Positions 6,235 through 12,689 of a stretch of 12,748 nucleotides of DNA are shown here, one piece after another. Each line of letters opens with the position of its first letter. Position 1 is the stretch's first letter. This DNA comes from Granulosicoccaceae bacterium (GTDB taxonomy: Bacteria; Pseudomonadota; Gammaproteobacteria; DAOVJZ01), in NCBI GenBank assembly GCA_030632035.1, contig DAOVJZ010000020.1, forward strand, positions 1 through 12,748, read 5' to 3'. The position numbers and the translations under genes are program-made. The notes under the pieces are model-generated. The model was not told the DNA's origin. It did no database searches and was given only the letters and a program-made list of their open reading frames with translations.

Positions 6235-9069
6235 ATGGAAATTGTGAATCAAAAAATTATTAAATGGTTTTCCGAACCCGTTATTTGGAGAGGTTGGGCT
6301 ATACCGGCTTTTCTGGCCGCCTTTCTGTTTGGGATCAGTCAGTCTCACTTTCTTCTTTTCCATACTTTGGCAGAATTATTTGCCATTATTGTGGCCATTA
6401 TTATGTCCGTGGTTGCATGGCAGACGTATACCTTCTCACGTAATCATTTCCTGATGTATCTAGGGTGTGGCTACTTCTGGGTAGCGGCACTGGATTTGTT
6501 TCACGCCCTGACTTACAAGGGTATTGGTGTTTTTGATATTGAGGGTGGTAATACGACTGCCCAGATGTGGTTGATTGCACGCTTTGCAGAGGCACTATTG
6601 CTTTTAACTGCCCCCTGGTTTTTGAGCCGCACAGTTTCAAGAATTCCTGTGTTTACCATTTTTGGTATAGGCGCAGTCGTGATGTTTTTAGTGGTGATGT
6701 CAGATGTTCTTCCGTTAGCCTATATTGATGGTCAAGGGCTGACAGCTTTCAAGATATATTCAGAGTATGCGGTTATCGCCTTATTGATATGTGCTGCCTT
6801 ATTGCTTGCATCCAGACGGGATCGGGTTCCTCATCAAATTTTTGTCCTGACTGTTTCAGCTATCACCTTAACTATCTTTGCTGAAATCGCATTCACTTTT
6901 TACGTTACTCTTTTTGACTATATGAATGCGTTGGGGCATGTATTTAAATTCTTTTCATTCTGGCTGATATTTAAGGCCATTGTCAGCACAACATTGACAG
7001 AGCCTTATGAGGTGATGGCCAAGGGTTCAACAACCTATGATGCTATTCCAGACCCTATTATCGTGATTGATGGTAATGGTGTTGTGCATCAAGTGAATCG
7101 TTCAGCATGTGAATATACCGGATTATCTGAAAATGCCGTTGTAGGTAACAATGTACACCAGTTGTTTCACCCCCAAAACATTAATGAACAAGACTGTGTT
7201 GTCTGCAATCACATAAAACGCAATGAGCCATTGCACAATTATGAATTGTTTTATCCTGATAAAAGCCAATGGTATGAAGTGGATTTGCGGCCTATTGATA
7301 ATACACGTCATATTTCCGGTGTTGTCCATGTGATGATTGATGTCACGGAACGAAAAATGACAGAGCTTGCACTTAAGCGTACTAACGAGTCACTGGAATT
7401 GTCTCAACAAAAACTCAGACTTCATTTTGAGGATACCCCTTTGGGAGTGATTGAGTGGGATCCTGATTTTCGGGTCGCCAACTGGAACCCGACAGCAGAG
7501 AAAATTTTTGGTTATACAAAAGAAGAAGCACTGGGCAAGCATGCCGATTTCATCATTATCAATGATGATAAGGAGCAGGTAGAGCAAGTTTGGCAACAAC
7601 TGCTGAATAAGAGCAATGGGTTGAGAAGTAAAAACCAGAACGTCACCAAGACAGGGAAAATAATCACTTGTGAGTGGTATAACACACCTTTGATTAGTGA
7701 GGACGGAGAAGTAATGGGTGTTGCTTCTTTGGTTGACGATGTCACCGAGCGAGAGTTAATCGAGGCACAATTACTTAAACAGGCTAATTTCGACACACTA
7801 ACCGATCTTCCTAACCGACTTCTGGCCTTTGACAGGCTTAATCAGGCTATCAAACGTGCGCACAGGCATGATAAGTGCGTTGTGCTCATGTTTATTGATA
7901 TTGATCTATTCAAGCATGTTAATGATACGTTAGGTCATCATGTCGGTGATAAATTGTTAATCAAAGTATCGAAGCGTTTGTTATCTTGTGTTAGGGAAGG
8001 GGATACCGTTGCCCGTCTGGGGGGGGATGAATTCCTGATCGTACTCCCGGATCTGGTATCCATTACCGATTCAGAACAAGTGGCTGAAAAGGTTCTGAAT
8101 ACGATGTCGACCCCTTTTGATGTAGATGGCAAAGAACTGGTGTTGAGTGCCAGTATTGGAATAACCAGTTACCCGGAAGATGGGGATGATGCACGTATCT
8201 TGTTGAGAAATGCAGACGCGGCCATGTACAGGGCAAAAGAAGCCGGGCGCAATGCTTATCATTTCTTTACGCCTGAAATTAATGAGCAGGCTCAACGCCG
8301 TCTGGAACTCGAATCATATTTAAGGCATGCGATTGAGAAAGAGGAACTTTATATTGAGTACCAGCCTGAAATAGATATCAAGACTGGCGATGTTGTTGGC
8401 GCAGAAGCGTTATTGCGTTGGAAAAATGAACGTGCTGGATTGATCCCTCCAGATCAATTTATTCCACTGGCTGAAGATACAGGACTGATCGTATCCATTG
8501 GTGAATGGGTGCTTCGTGGTGCTTGCAAGGAGGCGGTGAAATGGCAGGGGAATAGCGCAAAGTATACTATTGCAGTCAATATTTCTCCACGCCAGTTCAA
8601 GGGGGCAGATTTTATTCCCATGGTAGAGGAAATACTCTCCGAAACCGGCTTGCCAGCAGAACTGCTTGAGATTGAATTAACAGAAAATCTGCTGTTAGAA
8701 GACTCGCAGGAAATTTATGAAATGCTGAACAAGTTAATAAATATTGGTGTAAAACTTTCACTGGATGATTTTGGCACCGGCTATTCTTCGCTTAGTTATG
8801 TCAAACGTTTTCCGTTTGAAGCAATAAAGATAGATCGTGCATTTGTACGTGATGTCATGATTGACGAAGATGATGCGGCTTTATGTCGAGCTATTATTGT
8901 AATGGCCAAGAGCCTGAACATGAAGATTATTGGTGAAGGAGTAGAAACACTTGAGCAAATGGAATTTCTAAAAGCAAGTGGTGCAGATATTGCGCAAGGT
9001 TATTACCTTGGTAGACCGATGAGCAGCGATGATTTCAGAAAATTTCTTGAGAAGAGTAAAATGGCCTAG
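6235..9069 (+). CDS. Membrane-bound hybrid c-di-GMP protein: MASE3-PAS-PAS-GGDEF-EAL
   Basis: A 944-residue predicted inner-membrane signalling protein with both diguanylate cyclase and c-di-GMP phosphodiesterase modules. Residues about 20-255 hold seven or so hydrophobic segments resembling the MASE3 sensor domain (LFHTLAELFAIIVA; ALDLFHALTYKGIGVF). Two PAS domains follow (about 265-380 and 388-507), each ending in the usual D-VTER linker (DVTERK, DDVTERE). The GGDEF domain has the active-site motif at 596-600, and RxxD (REGD) lies five residues before it, the canonical inhibitory I-site. The EAL domain has EAL at 724-726 and then NISPRQF, ELTE, DDFGTGYSS, IKID, EGVET and QGYYLGRP, all catalytic elements seen. 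Both activities therefore look possible; which dominates cannot be told. The first PAS contains an unusual HPQ...CVVCNH cluster. The gene stands alone with a poor ribosome site. The ligand is unknown. Confidence 0.93.
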   Translation: MEIVNQKIIKWFSEPVIWRGWAIPAFLAAFLFGISQSHFLLFHTLAELFAIIVAIIMSVVAWQTYTFSRNHFLMYLGCGYFWVAALDLFHALTYKGIGVFDIEGGNTTAQMWLIARFAEALLLLTAPWFLSRTVSRIPVFTIFGIGAVVMFLVVMSDVLPLAYIDGQGLTAFKIYSEYAVIALLICAALLLASRRDRVPHQIFVLTVSAITLTIFAEIAFTFYVTLFDYMNALGHVFKFFSFWLIFKAIVSTTLTEPYEVMAKGSTTYDAIPDPIIVIDGNGVVHQVNRSACEYTGLSENAVVGNNVHQLFHPQNINEQDCVVCNHIKRNEPLHNYELFYPDKSQWYEVDLRPIDNTRHISGVVHVMIDVTERKMTELALKRTNESLELSQQKLRLHFEDTPLGVIEWDPDFRVANWNPTAEKIFGYTKEEALGKHADFIIINDDKEQVEQVWQQLLNKSNGLRSKNQNVTKTGKIITCEWYNTPLISEDGEVMGVASLVDDVTERELIEAQLLKQANFDTLTDLPNRLLAFDRLNQAIKRAHRHDKCVVLMFIDIDLFKHVNDTLGHHVGDKLLIKVSKRLLSCVREGDTVARLGGDEFLIVLPDLVSITDSEQVAEKVLNTMSTPFDVDGKELVLSASIGITSYPEDGDDARILLRNADAAMYRAKEAGRNAYHFFTPEINEQAQRRLELESYLRHAIEKEELYIEYQPEIDIKTGDVVGAEALLRWKNERAGLIPPDQFIPLAEDTGLIVSIGEWVLRGACKEAVKWQGNSAKYTIAVNISPRQFKGADFIPMVEEILSETGLPAELLEIELTENLLLEDSQEIYEMLNKLINIGVKLSLDDFGTGYSSLSYVKRFPFEAIKIDRAFVRDVMIDEDDAALCRAIIVMAKSLNMKIIGEGVETLEQMEFLKASGADIAQGYYLGRPMSSDDFRKFLEKSKMA

Positions 9070-9128
9070 GCCTTTTAAGAGCCCTAACGCCAAAGAAGTG
9101 ACTGATGATCATGTAATCCAGAACGAAC

Positions 9129-9158
9129 AAAAACTTGCCTTGTGTTAAACAGGGCAAG
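9129..9158 (-). terminator. Rho-independent terminator of cspD
   Basis: On the plus strand CTTGCCTTGT (9134-9143) and ACAGGGCAAG (9149-9158) form a 10-bp stem with one G-T wobble around a 5-base loop. A run of A at 9129-9133 becomes TTTTT on the minus strand directly after the stem, so it works for minus-strand transcription. It lies 33 bases past the cspD stop. No T run follows on the plus side, so it is not a good terminator for the GGDEF-EAL gene. Confidence 0.85.
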
Positions 9159-9191
9159 TGAAATCTAAGTCCAGCATTATTCTGTGCCTAG

Positions 9192-9428
9192 TTAATTTTC
9201 CTGCCCAGAATCTTCTGGCATTTCACCATCAGCTTTAATACTGGCTGCATGTAGCCCCTTGGGACCATCAGACAATTCATATTCAACGGGTTGCCCCCGC
9301 TTCAATGTCTTGTATCCATCCATATCAATTGCCGAAAAGTGCGCAAAAATCTCTTCTTCGCCTTGTGCCGGGGAAATGAACCCGTAACCTTTCGAATTAC
9401 TGAACCACTTGACCACACCCTTTGCCAT
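9192..9428 (-). CDS. cspD: Cold-shock-domain protein, CspD-like
   Basis: A 78-residue single cold-shock domain (OB-fold) nucleic-acid-binding protein. Both RNA-binding motifs are present: KGYGFI (residues 13-18) and EIFAHF (26-31). The segment AIDMDGYKTLKRGQPVEYEL and the later GPKGLHA match CspD, which in E. coli inhibits replication in stationary phase. An acidic tail (ADGEMPEDSGQEN) follows the domain. The frame opens nine codons earlier at 9455, but the ATG at 9428 is preferred: AKGVVKWF is the family N-terminus and GGGTGGAG lies just upstream. The gene diverges from clpS-clpA, the order also found in E. coli; there CspD turnover depends on Lon, so the adjacency does not prove it is a Clp substrate. 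A promoter, a long leader and a terminator on the same strand make it a one-gene unit. Confidence 0.92.
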   Translation of the reverse strand: MAKGVVKWFSNSKGYGFISPAQGEEEIFAHFSAIDMDGYKTLKRGQPVEYELSDGPKGLHAASIKADGEMPEDSGQEN

Positions 9429-9431
9429 AGT

Positions 9432-9441
9432 CTCCACCCTT
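9432..9441 (-). promoter_or_regulatory. Ribosome binding site deciding the cspD start
   Basis: Read on the minus strand, AAGGGTGGAG ends three bases before the ATG at 9428. It is the only good Shine-Dalgarno in the area, and it would lie inside the coding region if the longer start at 9455 were used, so it supports the shorter 78-residue protein. Confidence 0.75.
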
Positions 9442-9455
9442 ATTTTGTATTTCAC

Positions 9456-9759
9456 ATACAGACTTTGCGAACTGCATTGTTTTTGTTATACCCCCAAAAT
9501 CGCAAAATACAACGTCTCCATCATATATCTTTATATACGCCACAGAAAATTCGTCAAGTTAATATATTCTCTTAACGTGTGAATGTGATTTATGTCATTC
9601 ATCTAATTGATTGATATATCAGAAAATTAAAAAATTGCTGTAGAACCCGGGAAAATGGACGACAAAGGTTGTAAGTACTGAAAATTTGCGAAAAAGGTTG
9701 TCAATTTCAGGGGTTTTAGGCAAGGCATCCGACAGTAATTTAGACTAAAATCAGAGTCT
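9456..9759. other. Divergent intergenic region between cspD and clpS
   Basis: These 304 bases hold no gene. The left third is the cspD leader with its inverted repeats, then comes the cspD promoter. A CRP-like half-matched box, TGTGA-N6-TCATT, lies at 9584-9599. A 9-base direct repeat AAAGGTTGT occurs at 9664-9672 and 9693-9701. TAAAAT at 9746-9751 (five of six -10 matches) lies eight bases before the clpS ATG; no convincing -35 goes with it. Confidence 0.5.
9530..9557 (-). promoter_or_regulatory. Sigma-70-type promoter of cspD
   Basis: On the minus strand TTGACG (plus 9552-9557, five of six -35 matches) is followed after 16 bases by TATAAA (plus 9530-9535, five of six -10 matches). Transcription would start near 9523, leaving a 5' leader of about 95 bases before the cspD ATG. 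A leader of this size is long for a 78-codon gene. Confidence 0.7.
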
Positions 9760-10083
9760 ATGAGCGGATTTGAAGACGATATTGACCGGGATGACGGGTT
9801 GGCGCTTGAAGAGGCAAAGCCAAAACTTAAACGCCCCCCGATGTACAAGGTCATACTCCTGAATGACGATTACACGCCGATGGAGTTTGTAGTACACATC
9901 CTGGGAAAGTTTTTTAGCATGACACGGGAACAGTCGGTGCAGGTAATGTTGCAAATACATACGAAAGGCATCGGTATTTGCGGTACTTTTACCAGAGAAA
10001 TTGCTGAAACCAAAGTGTCACAGGTGAACGAATTTTCTAACAAGAGTCAACATCCTCTGCAATGCACGATGGAGAAGGCTTGA
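9760..10083 (+). CDS. clpS: ClpS, N-end-rule adaptor for ClpAP
   Basis: ClpS is a 107-residue cytoplasmic adaptor that binds proteins with destabilising N-terminal residues (Leu, Phe, Tyr, Trp) and delivers them to ClpA. A flexible acidic N-terminus (residues 1-24) precedes the folded core. The N-degron pocket elements are present: NDDYTPMEF at residues 35-43, with Asn35, Asp36 and Met41, and His67 in MLQIHTKGIGICG. The sequence TREIAETKVSQVN matches the ClpA-facing surface. The family ending (HPLQCTMEKA) is intact. No Shine-Dalgarno is evident before the ATG, and a possible -10 (TAAAAT) ends eight bases upstream, so the mRNA may be leaderless. clpA starts 27 bases downstream, making an operon. 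Confidence 0.97.
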   Translation: MSGFEDDIDRDDGLALEEAKPKLKRPPMYKVILLNDDYTPMEFVVHILGKFFSMTREQSVQVMLQIHTKGIGICGTFTREIAETKVSQVNEFSNKSQHPLQCTMEKA

Positions 10084-10110
10084 TAAGGAATTAAACAGGA
10101 ATATAATGCT

Positions 10111-12381
10111 ATGTTAAGTAAAGATCTGGAATTTACATTAAACATCGCCTTCAAGGAGGCGCGTGAAAAACAGCATGAGTTCATGACTGTTGAGCATCTG
10201 TTACTGGCATTGCTGGATAATCGTGATGCCCTGACCGTATTACATGCATGCGGTACAGAGATTGAAAAGCTCAAAAAAGAATTAAACAGCTTCCTTGAAG
10301 AAACAACGCCACTTATTAATCAAACGGACAACCGTGAAACACAACCTACTTTAGGTTTCCAGCGCGTTTTACAACGCGCGGTATTCCAGGTGCAGTCTTC
10401 AGGCAAGAAAGAAGTCACAGGTGCCAATGTGCTGGTCGCTATTTTCAGCGAACAGGAATCACAGGCCGTTTATTTCCTTAATCGCCAGAACGTAACACGT
10501 CTGGATATTGTGAATTATATTTCGCACGGTATTTCAAAAGTACCGGGTAGCGAAGATGAACTGGGTGATATGCCACCAGCAGATGATGATGAGGCCGTCT
10601 CGGAATCGGAAGCACCGGCCAAGTCTCCACTGGAATCATTTGCAGTCAATTTAAACATACGAGCCAAACAGGGCAAGATTGATCCATTGATTGGTCGCAA
10701 GGAAGAGCTCGAACGCACTGTTCAGATTTTATGCCGCCGCCGCAAAAACAACCCATTGTTTGTTGGTGAAGCCGGTGTTGGTAAAACCGCCATTGCCGAA
10801 GGGCTAGCGAAAAAGATTGTTGATGGTGAAGTGCCAAAAGTACTGGAAGGCAGCACTATCTATTCACTCGATTTGGGCGCACTGTTGGCAGGCACCAAAT
10901 ACCGTGGTGATTTTGAAAAACGTTTAAAGGCTGTATTGAAGCAGCTGTATAAGGAAGAAGGCGCGATATTATTCATTGATGAAATCCATACTATTATCGG
11001 TGCAGGTTCTGCGTCAGGCGGTGTAATGGATGCATCGAATTTAATTAAACCCGTTCTTGCTTCAGGCGAACTGAAATGCATTGGTTCAACGACTTATCAG
11101 GAATACCGCGGCATCTTTGAAAAGGATCGTGCCTTGGCACGCCGTTTCCAGAAGATCGACATATCTGAACCTACAGTTGAAGAAACCGTACAGATATTAA
11201 AAGGCCTCAAATCACGCTTTGAAGAACATCATGGCGTTAAGTACACCGCACAGGCATTACAAACCGCGGCTGAACTTGCTGAGCGCTATATGAATGATCG
11301 TTATTTACCTGACAAGGCAATTGATGTGATCGATGAAGCCGGTGCAAGTCAACGATTGTTGCCAGCATCCAAACGCAAGAAAACGATTAACGTCACTGAT
11401 ATTGAAAACATCGTTGCCAAGATAGCACGCATCCCGGCCAAAACCGTTTCAACATCCGATCTTGATGTGCTCAAGAATATGGATCGGGATCTCAAGATGA
11501 TGATCTTTGGGCAGGATGAAGCGATTGAAACCTTGAGTACTGCAATCAAGATGTCTCGCTCAGGCCTGGGTAATGAACAAAAACCAGTGGGTAGCTTCCT
11601 GTTTGCAGGCCCAACCGGTGTCGGTAAAACTGAAGTAACACGTCAGTTGGCTCAACAAATGGGTGTAGAACTGATTCGCTTTGATATGTCTGAATACATG
11701 GAGCGTCACACCGTCTCACGTTTGATTGGTGCGCCTCCGGGCTATGTTGGTTTCGACCAGGGTGGCTTGATGACAGAGGCAGTCACCAAAAACCCACATG
11801 CCGTGTTATTACTGGATGAAGTTGAAAAGGCACATCCGGATGTATTTAATCTGCTGTTGCAGGTAATGGATCACGGTACGCTGACAGACAACAACGGACG
11901 CAAGGCTGATTTCCGTAACATCATTCTGGTGATGACAACCAATGCCGGTGCAGAACAAATGAACCGTGCTTCAATTGGCTTTACCCATCAGGATCATACT
12001 TCAGATAGTATGGAAATCATCAAAAAGACATTTTCACCTGAATTCCGCAATCGTCTGGATGCGATTGTTCAATTTAAGGCACTGGATGGTTCTACCATTT
12101 CTCATGTTGTAGATAAGTTCATCATCGAACTTGAAACTCAACTGGAAGAAAAAGGCGTGACTATTGATGTAGATAGCACCGCGAGAGAATGGTTGGCAGA
12201 ACATGGTTATGACCCTGCCATGGGTGCTCGCCCAATGGCGCGCGTCATTCAGGAAAGCATCAAGAAAGGACTCGCTAATGAACTGCTGTTTGGCAAATTG
12301 GTTGGCGGTGGTCGTGTGAAGGTTTCAGTGAAGAGGGGTGAGCTGAAATTCAAATATGATGTGAAGGAAAAGGTTCATTAG
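10111..12381 (+). CDS. clpA: ClpA, ATPase subunit of ClpAP protease
   Basis: ClpA is the hexameric AAA+ unfoldase that threads substrates into ClpP. At 756 residues it is close to the E. coli protein. The N-domain (about 1-145) is the docking site for ClpS. An acidic linker (DELGDMPPADDDEAVSESEA) leads to D1, with Walker A GEAGVGKT at 219-226 and Walker B LFIDE around Asp290-Glu291. D2 has Walker A GPTGVGKT at 500-507 and Walker B LLLDE around Asp569-Glu570. The ClpP-binding loop is IGF at 622-624, where E. coli ClpA has IGL. There is no coiled-coil M-domain between the two ATPase domains, which separates it from ClpB. The start has AGGA about 10 bases upstream. Its partner gene clpP is not in the window. 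Confidence 0.98.
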   Translation: MLSKDLEFTLNIAFKEAREKQHEFMTVEHLLLALLDNRDALTVLHACGTEIEKLKKELNSFLEETTPLINQTDNRETQPTLGFQRVLQRAVFQVQSSGKKEVTGANVLVAIFSEQESQAVYFLNRQNVTRLDIVNYISHGISKVPGSEDELGDMPPADDDEAVSESEAPAKSPLESFAVNLNIRAKQGKIDPLIGRKEELERTVQILCRRRKNNPLFVGEAGVGKTAIAEGLAKKIVDGEVPKVLEGSTIYSLDLGALLAGTKYRGDFEKRLKAVLKQLYKEEGAILFIDEIHTIIGAGSASGGVMDASNLIKPVLASGELKCIGSTTYQEYRGIFEKDRALARRFQKIDISEPTVEETVQILKGLKSRFEEHHGVKYTAQALQTAAELAERYMNDRYLPDKAIDVIDEAGASQRLLPASKRKKTINVTDIENIVAKIARIPAKTVSTSDLDVLKNMDRDLKMMIFGQDEAIETLSTAIKMSRSGLGNEQKPVGSFLFAGPTGVGKTEVTRQLAQQMGVELIRFDMSEYMERHTVSRLIGAPPGYVGFDQGGLMTEAVTKNPHAVLLLDEVEKAHPDVFNLLLQVMDHGTLTDNNGRKADFRNIILVMTTNAGAEQMNRASIGFTHQDHTSDSMEIIKKTFSPEFRNRLDAIVQFKALDGSTISHVVDKFIIELETQLEEKGVTIDVDSTAREWLAEHGYDPAMGARPMARVIQESIKKGLANELLFGKLVGGGRVKVSVKRGELKFKYDVKEKVH

Positions 12382-12395
12382 ATAATGCAGGATGC

Positions 12396-12426
12396 AAAAA
12401 AAAGGCCGGTTTAACCGGCCTTTTTT
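12396..12426 (+). terminator. Rho-independent terminator after clpA
   Basis: GGCCGG (12404-12409) pairs with CCGGCC (12415-12420) around TTTAA, preceded by eight A (12396-12403) and followed by six T (12421-12426). The flanking A and T runs can extend the stem. It lies 15 bases past the clpA stop. Being nearly symmetric, it could stop transcription from either direction. Confidence 0.95.
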
Positions 12427-12453
12427 ATTGGTTATTTTTAAAGTGTAGCAACA

Positions 12454-12599
12454 GTAGCCCGGATTCCATTGCACTTCAGAACCACTTCGGCGTTTCCCTG
12501 GGACCCTTCGGGTTTTATTAGGGATTTCACTTTGAAATCGCTTTTGCGGTTTATTAAGTACTTCTTCACTTTGCTTAGGTCACATTACATCCAGGCTAC
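12454..12599. repeat. Probable dispersed intergenic repeat with imperfect inverted ends
   Basis: The left end GTAGCCCGGAT (12454-12464) and the right end ATCCAGGCTAC (12589-12599) are inverted copies with one mismatch. The 124 bases between them carry no gene but several small palindromes: ACCCTTCGGGT (12503-12513), ATTTCA-CTT-TGAAAT (12524-12538), CGCTTTTGCG (12539-12548) and AAGTACTT (12556-12563). Ends of the form GTAGCCCGGAT...ATCCGGGCTAC are, as I recall, common in intergenic repeats of proteobacterial genomes. That this is one of a family here is inference, as only one copy is visible. Confidence 0.55.
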
Positions 12600-12613
12600 A
12601 AAATCATGGTAGA

Positions 12614-12643
12614 GTGGATTAAGTCATAACATGACGTATCCAC
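12614..12643. repeat. Nested hairpin / inverted repeat
   Basis: GTGGAT (12614-12619) pairs with ATCCAC (12638-12643), and inside it GTCAT (12623-12627) pairs with ATGAC (12631-12635) around AAC. Eleven base pairs form in two blocks separated by a small 3 by 2 internal loop. No T run follows on the plus side, so it is not an obvious terminator. It could be an operator or an RNA element. Confidence 0.5.
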
Positions 12644-12675
12644 CAAAAAGTTTTCACCCAAAGCATATAAGGCAA

Positions 12676-12689
12676 TTGATCTTTATCAA
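12676..12689. promoter_or_regulatory. Perfect FNR/Anr/Dnr-type box
   Basis: TTGATCTTTATCAA matches the FNR-family consensus TTGAT-N4-ATCAA at all ten defined positions. Factors of this family activate genes for anaerobic and denitrifying growth. Candidate -10 hexamers downstream are CATAAA (12707-12712) and TATAGA (12735-12740), both weak. It points to a rightward gene beginning just beyond base 12748, though a dyad site has no inherent direction. Confidence 0.65.

Noticed and set aside
9058..9077. Terminator over the stop codon of the GGDEF-EAL gene (GGCCTAGGCC then TTTT)
   Set aside because: The perfect palindrome cannot close without a loop. With a four-base loop the stem is three GC pairs, a mismatch and a few A-T pairs, and the T run has only four bases.
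9291..9575. Plus-strand 94-codon open frame over cspD and its leader
   Set aside because: It overlaps the well-supported cspD on the opposite strand and its promoter. The protein has no known features.
9607..9619. FNR-like site in ATTGATTGATATATCAG upstream of clpS
   Set aside because: The TTGAT and ATCA halves do not have the required four-base spacing. Only a short TGATATATCA palindrome remains, in AT-rich DNA.
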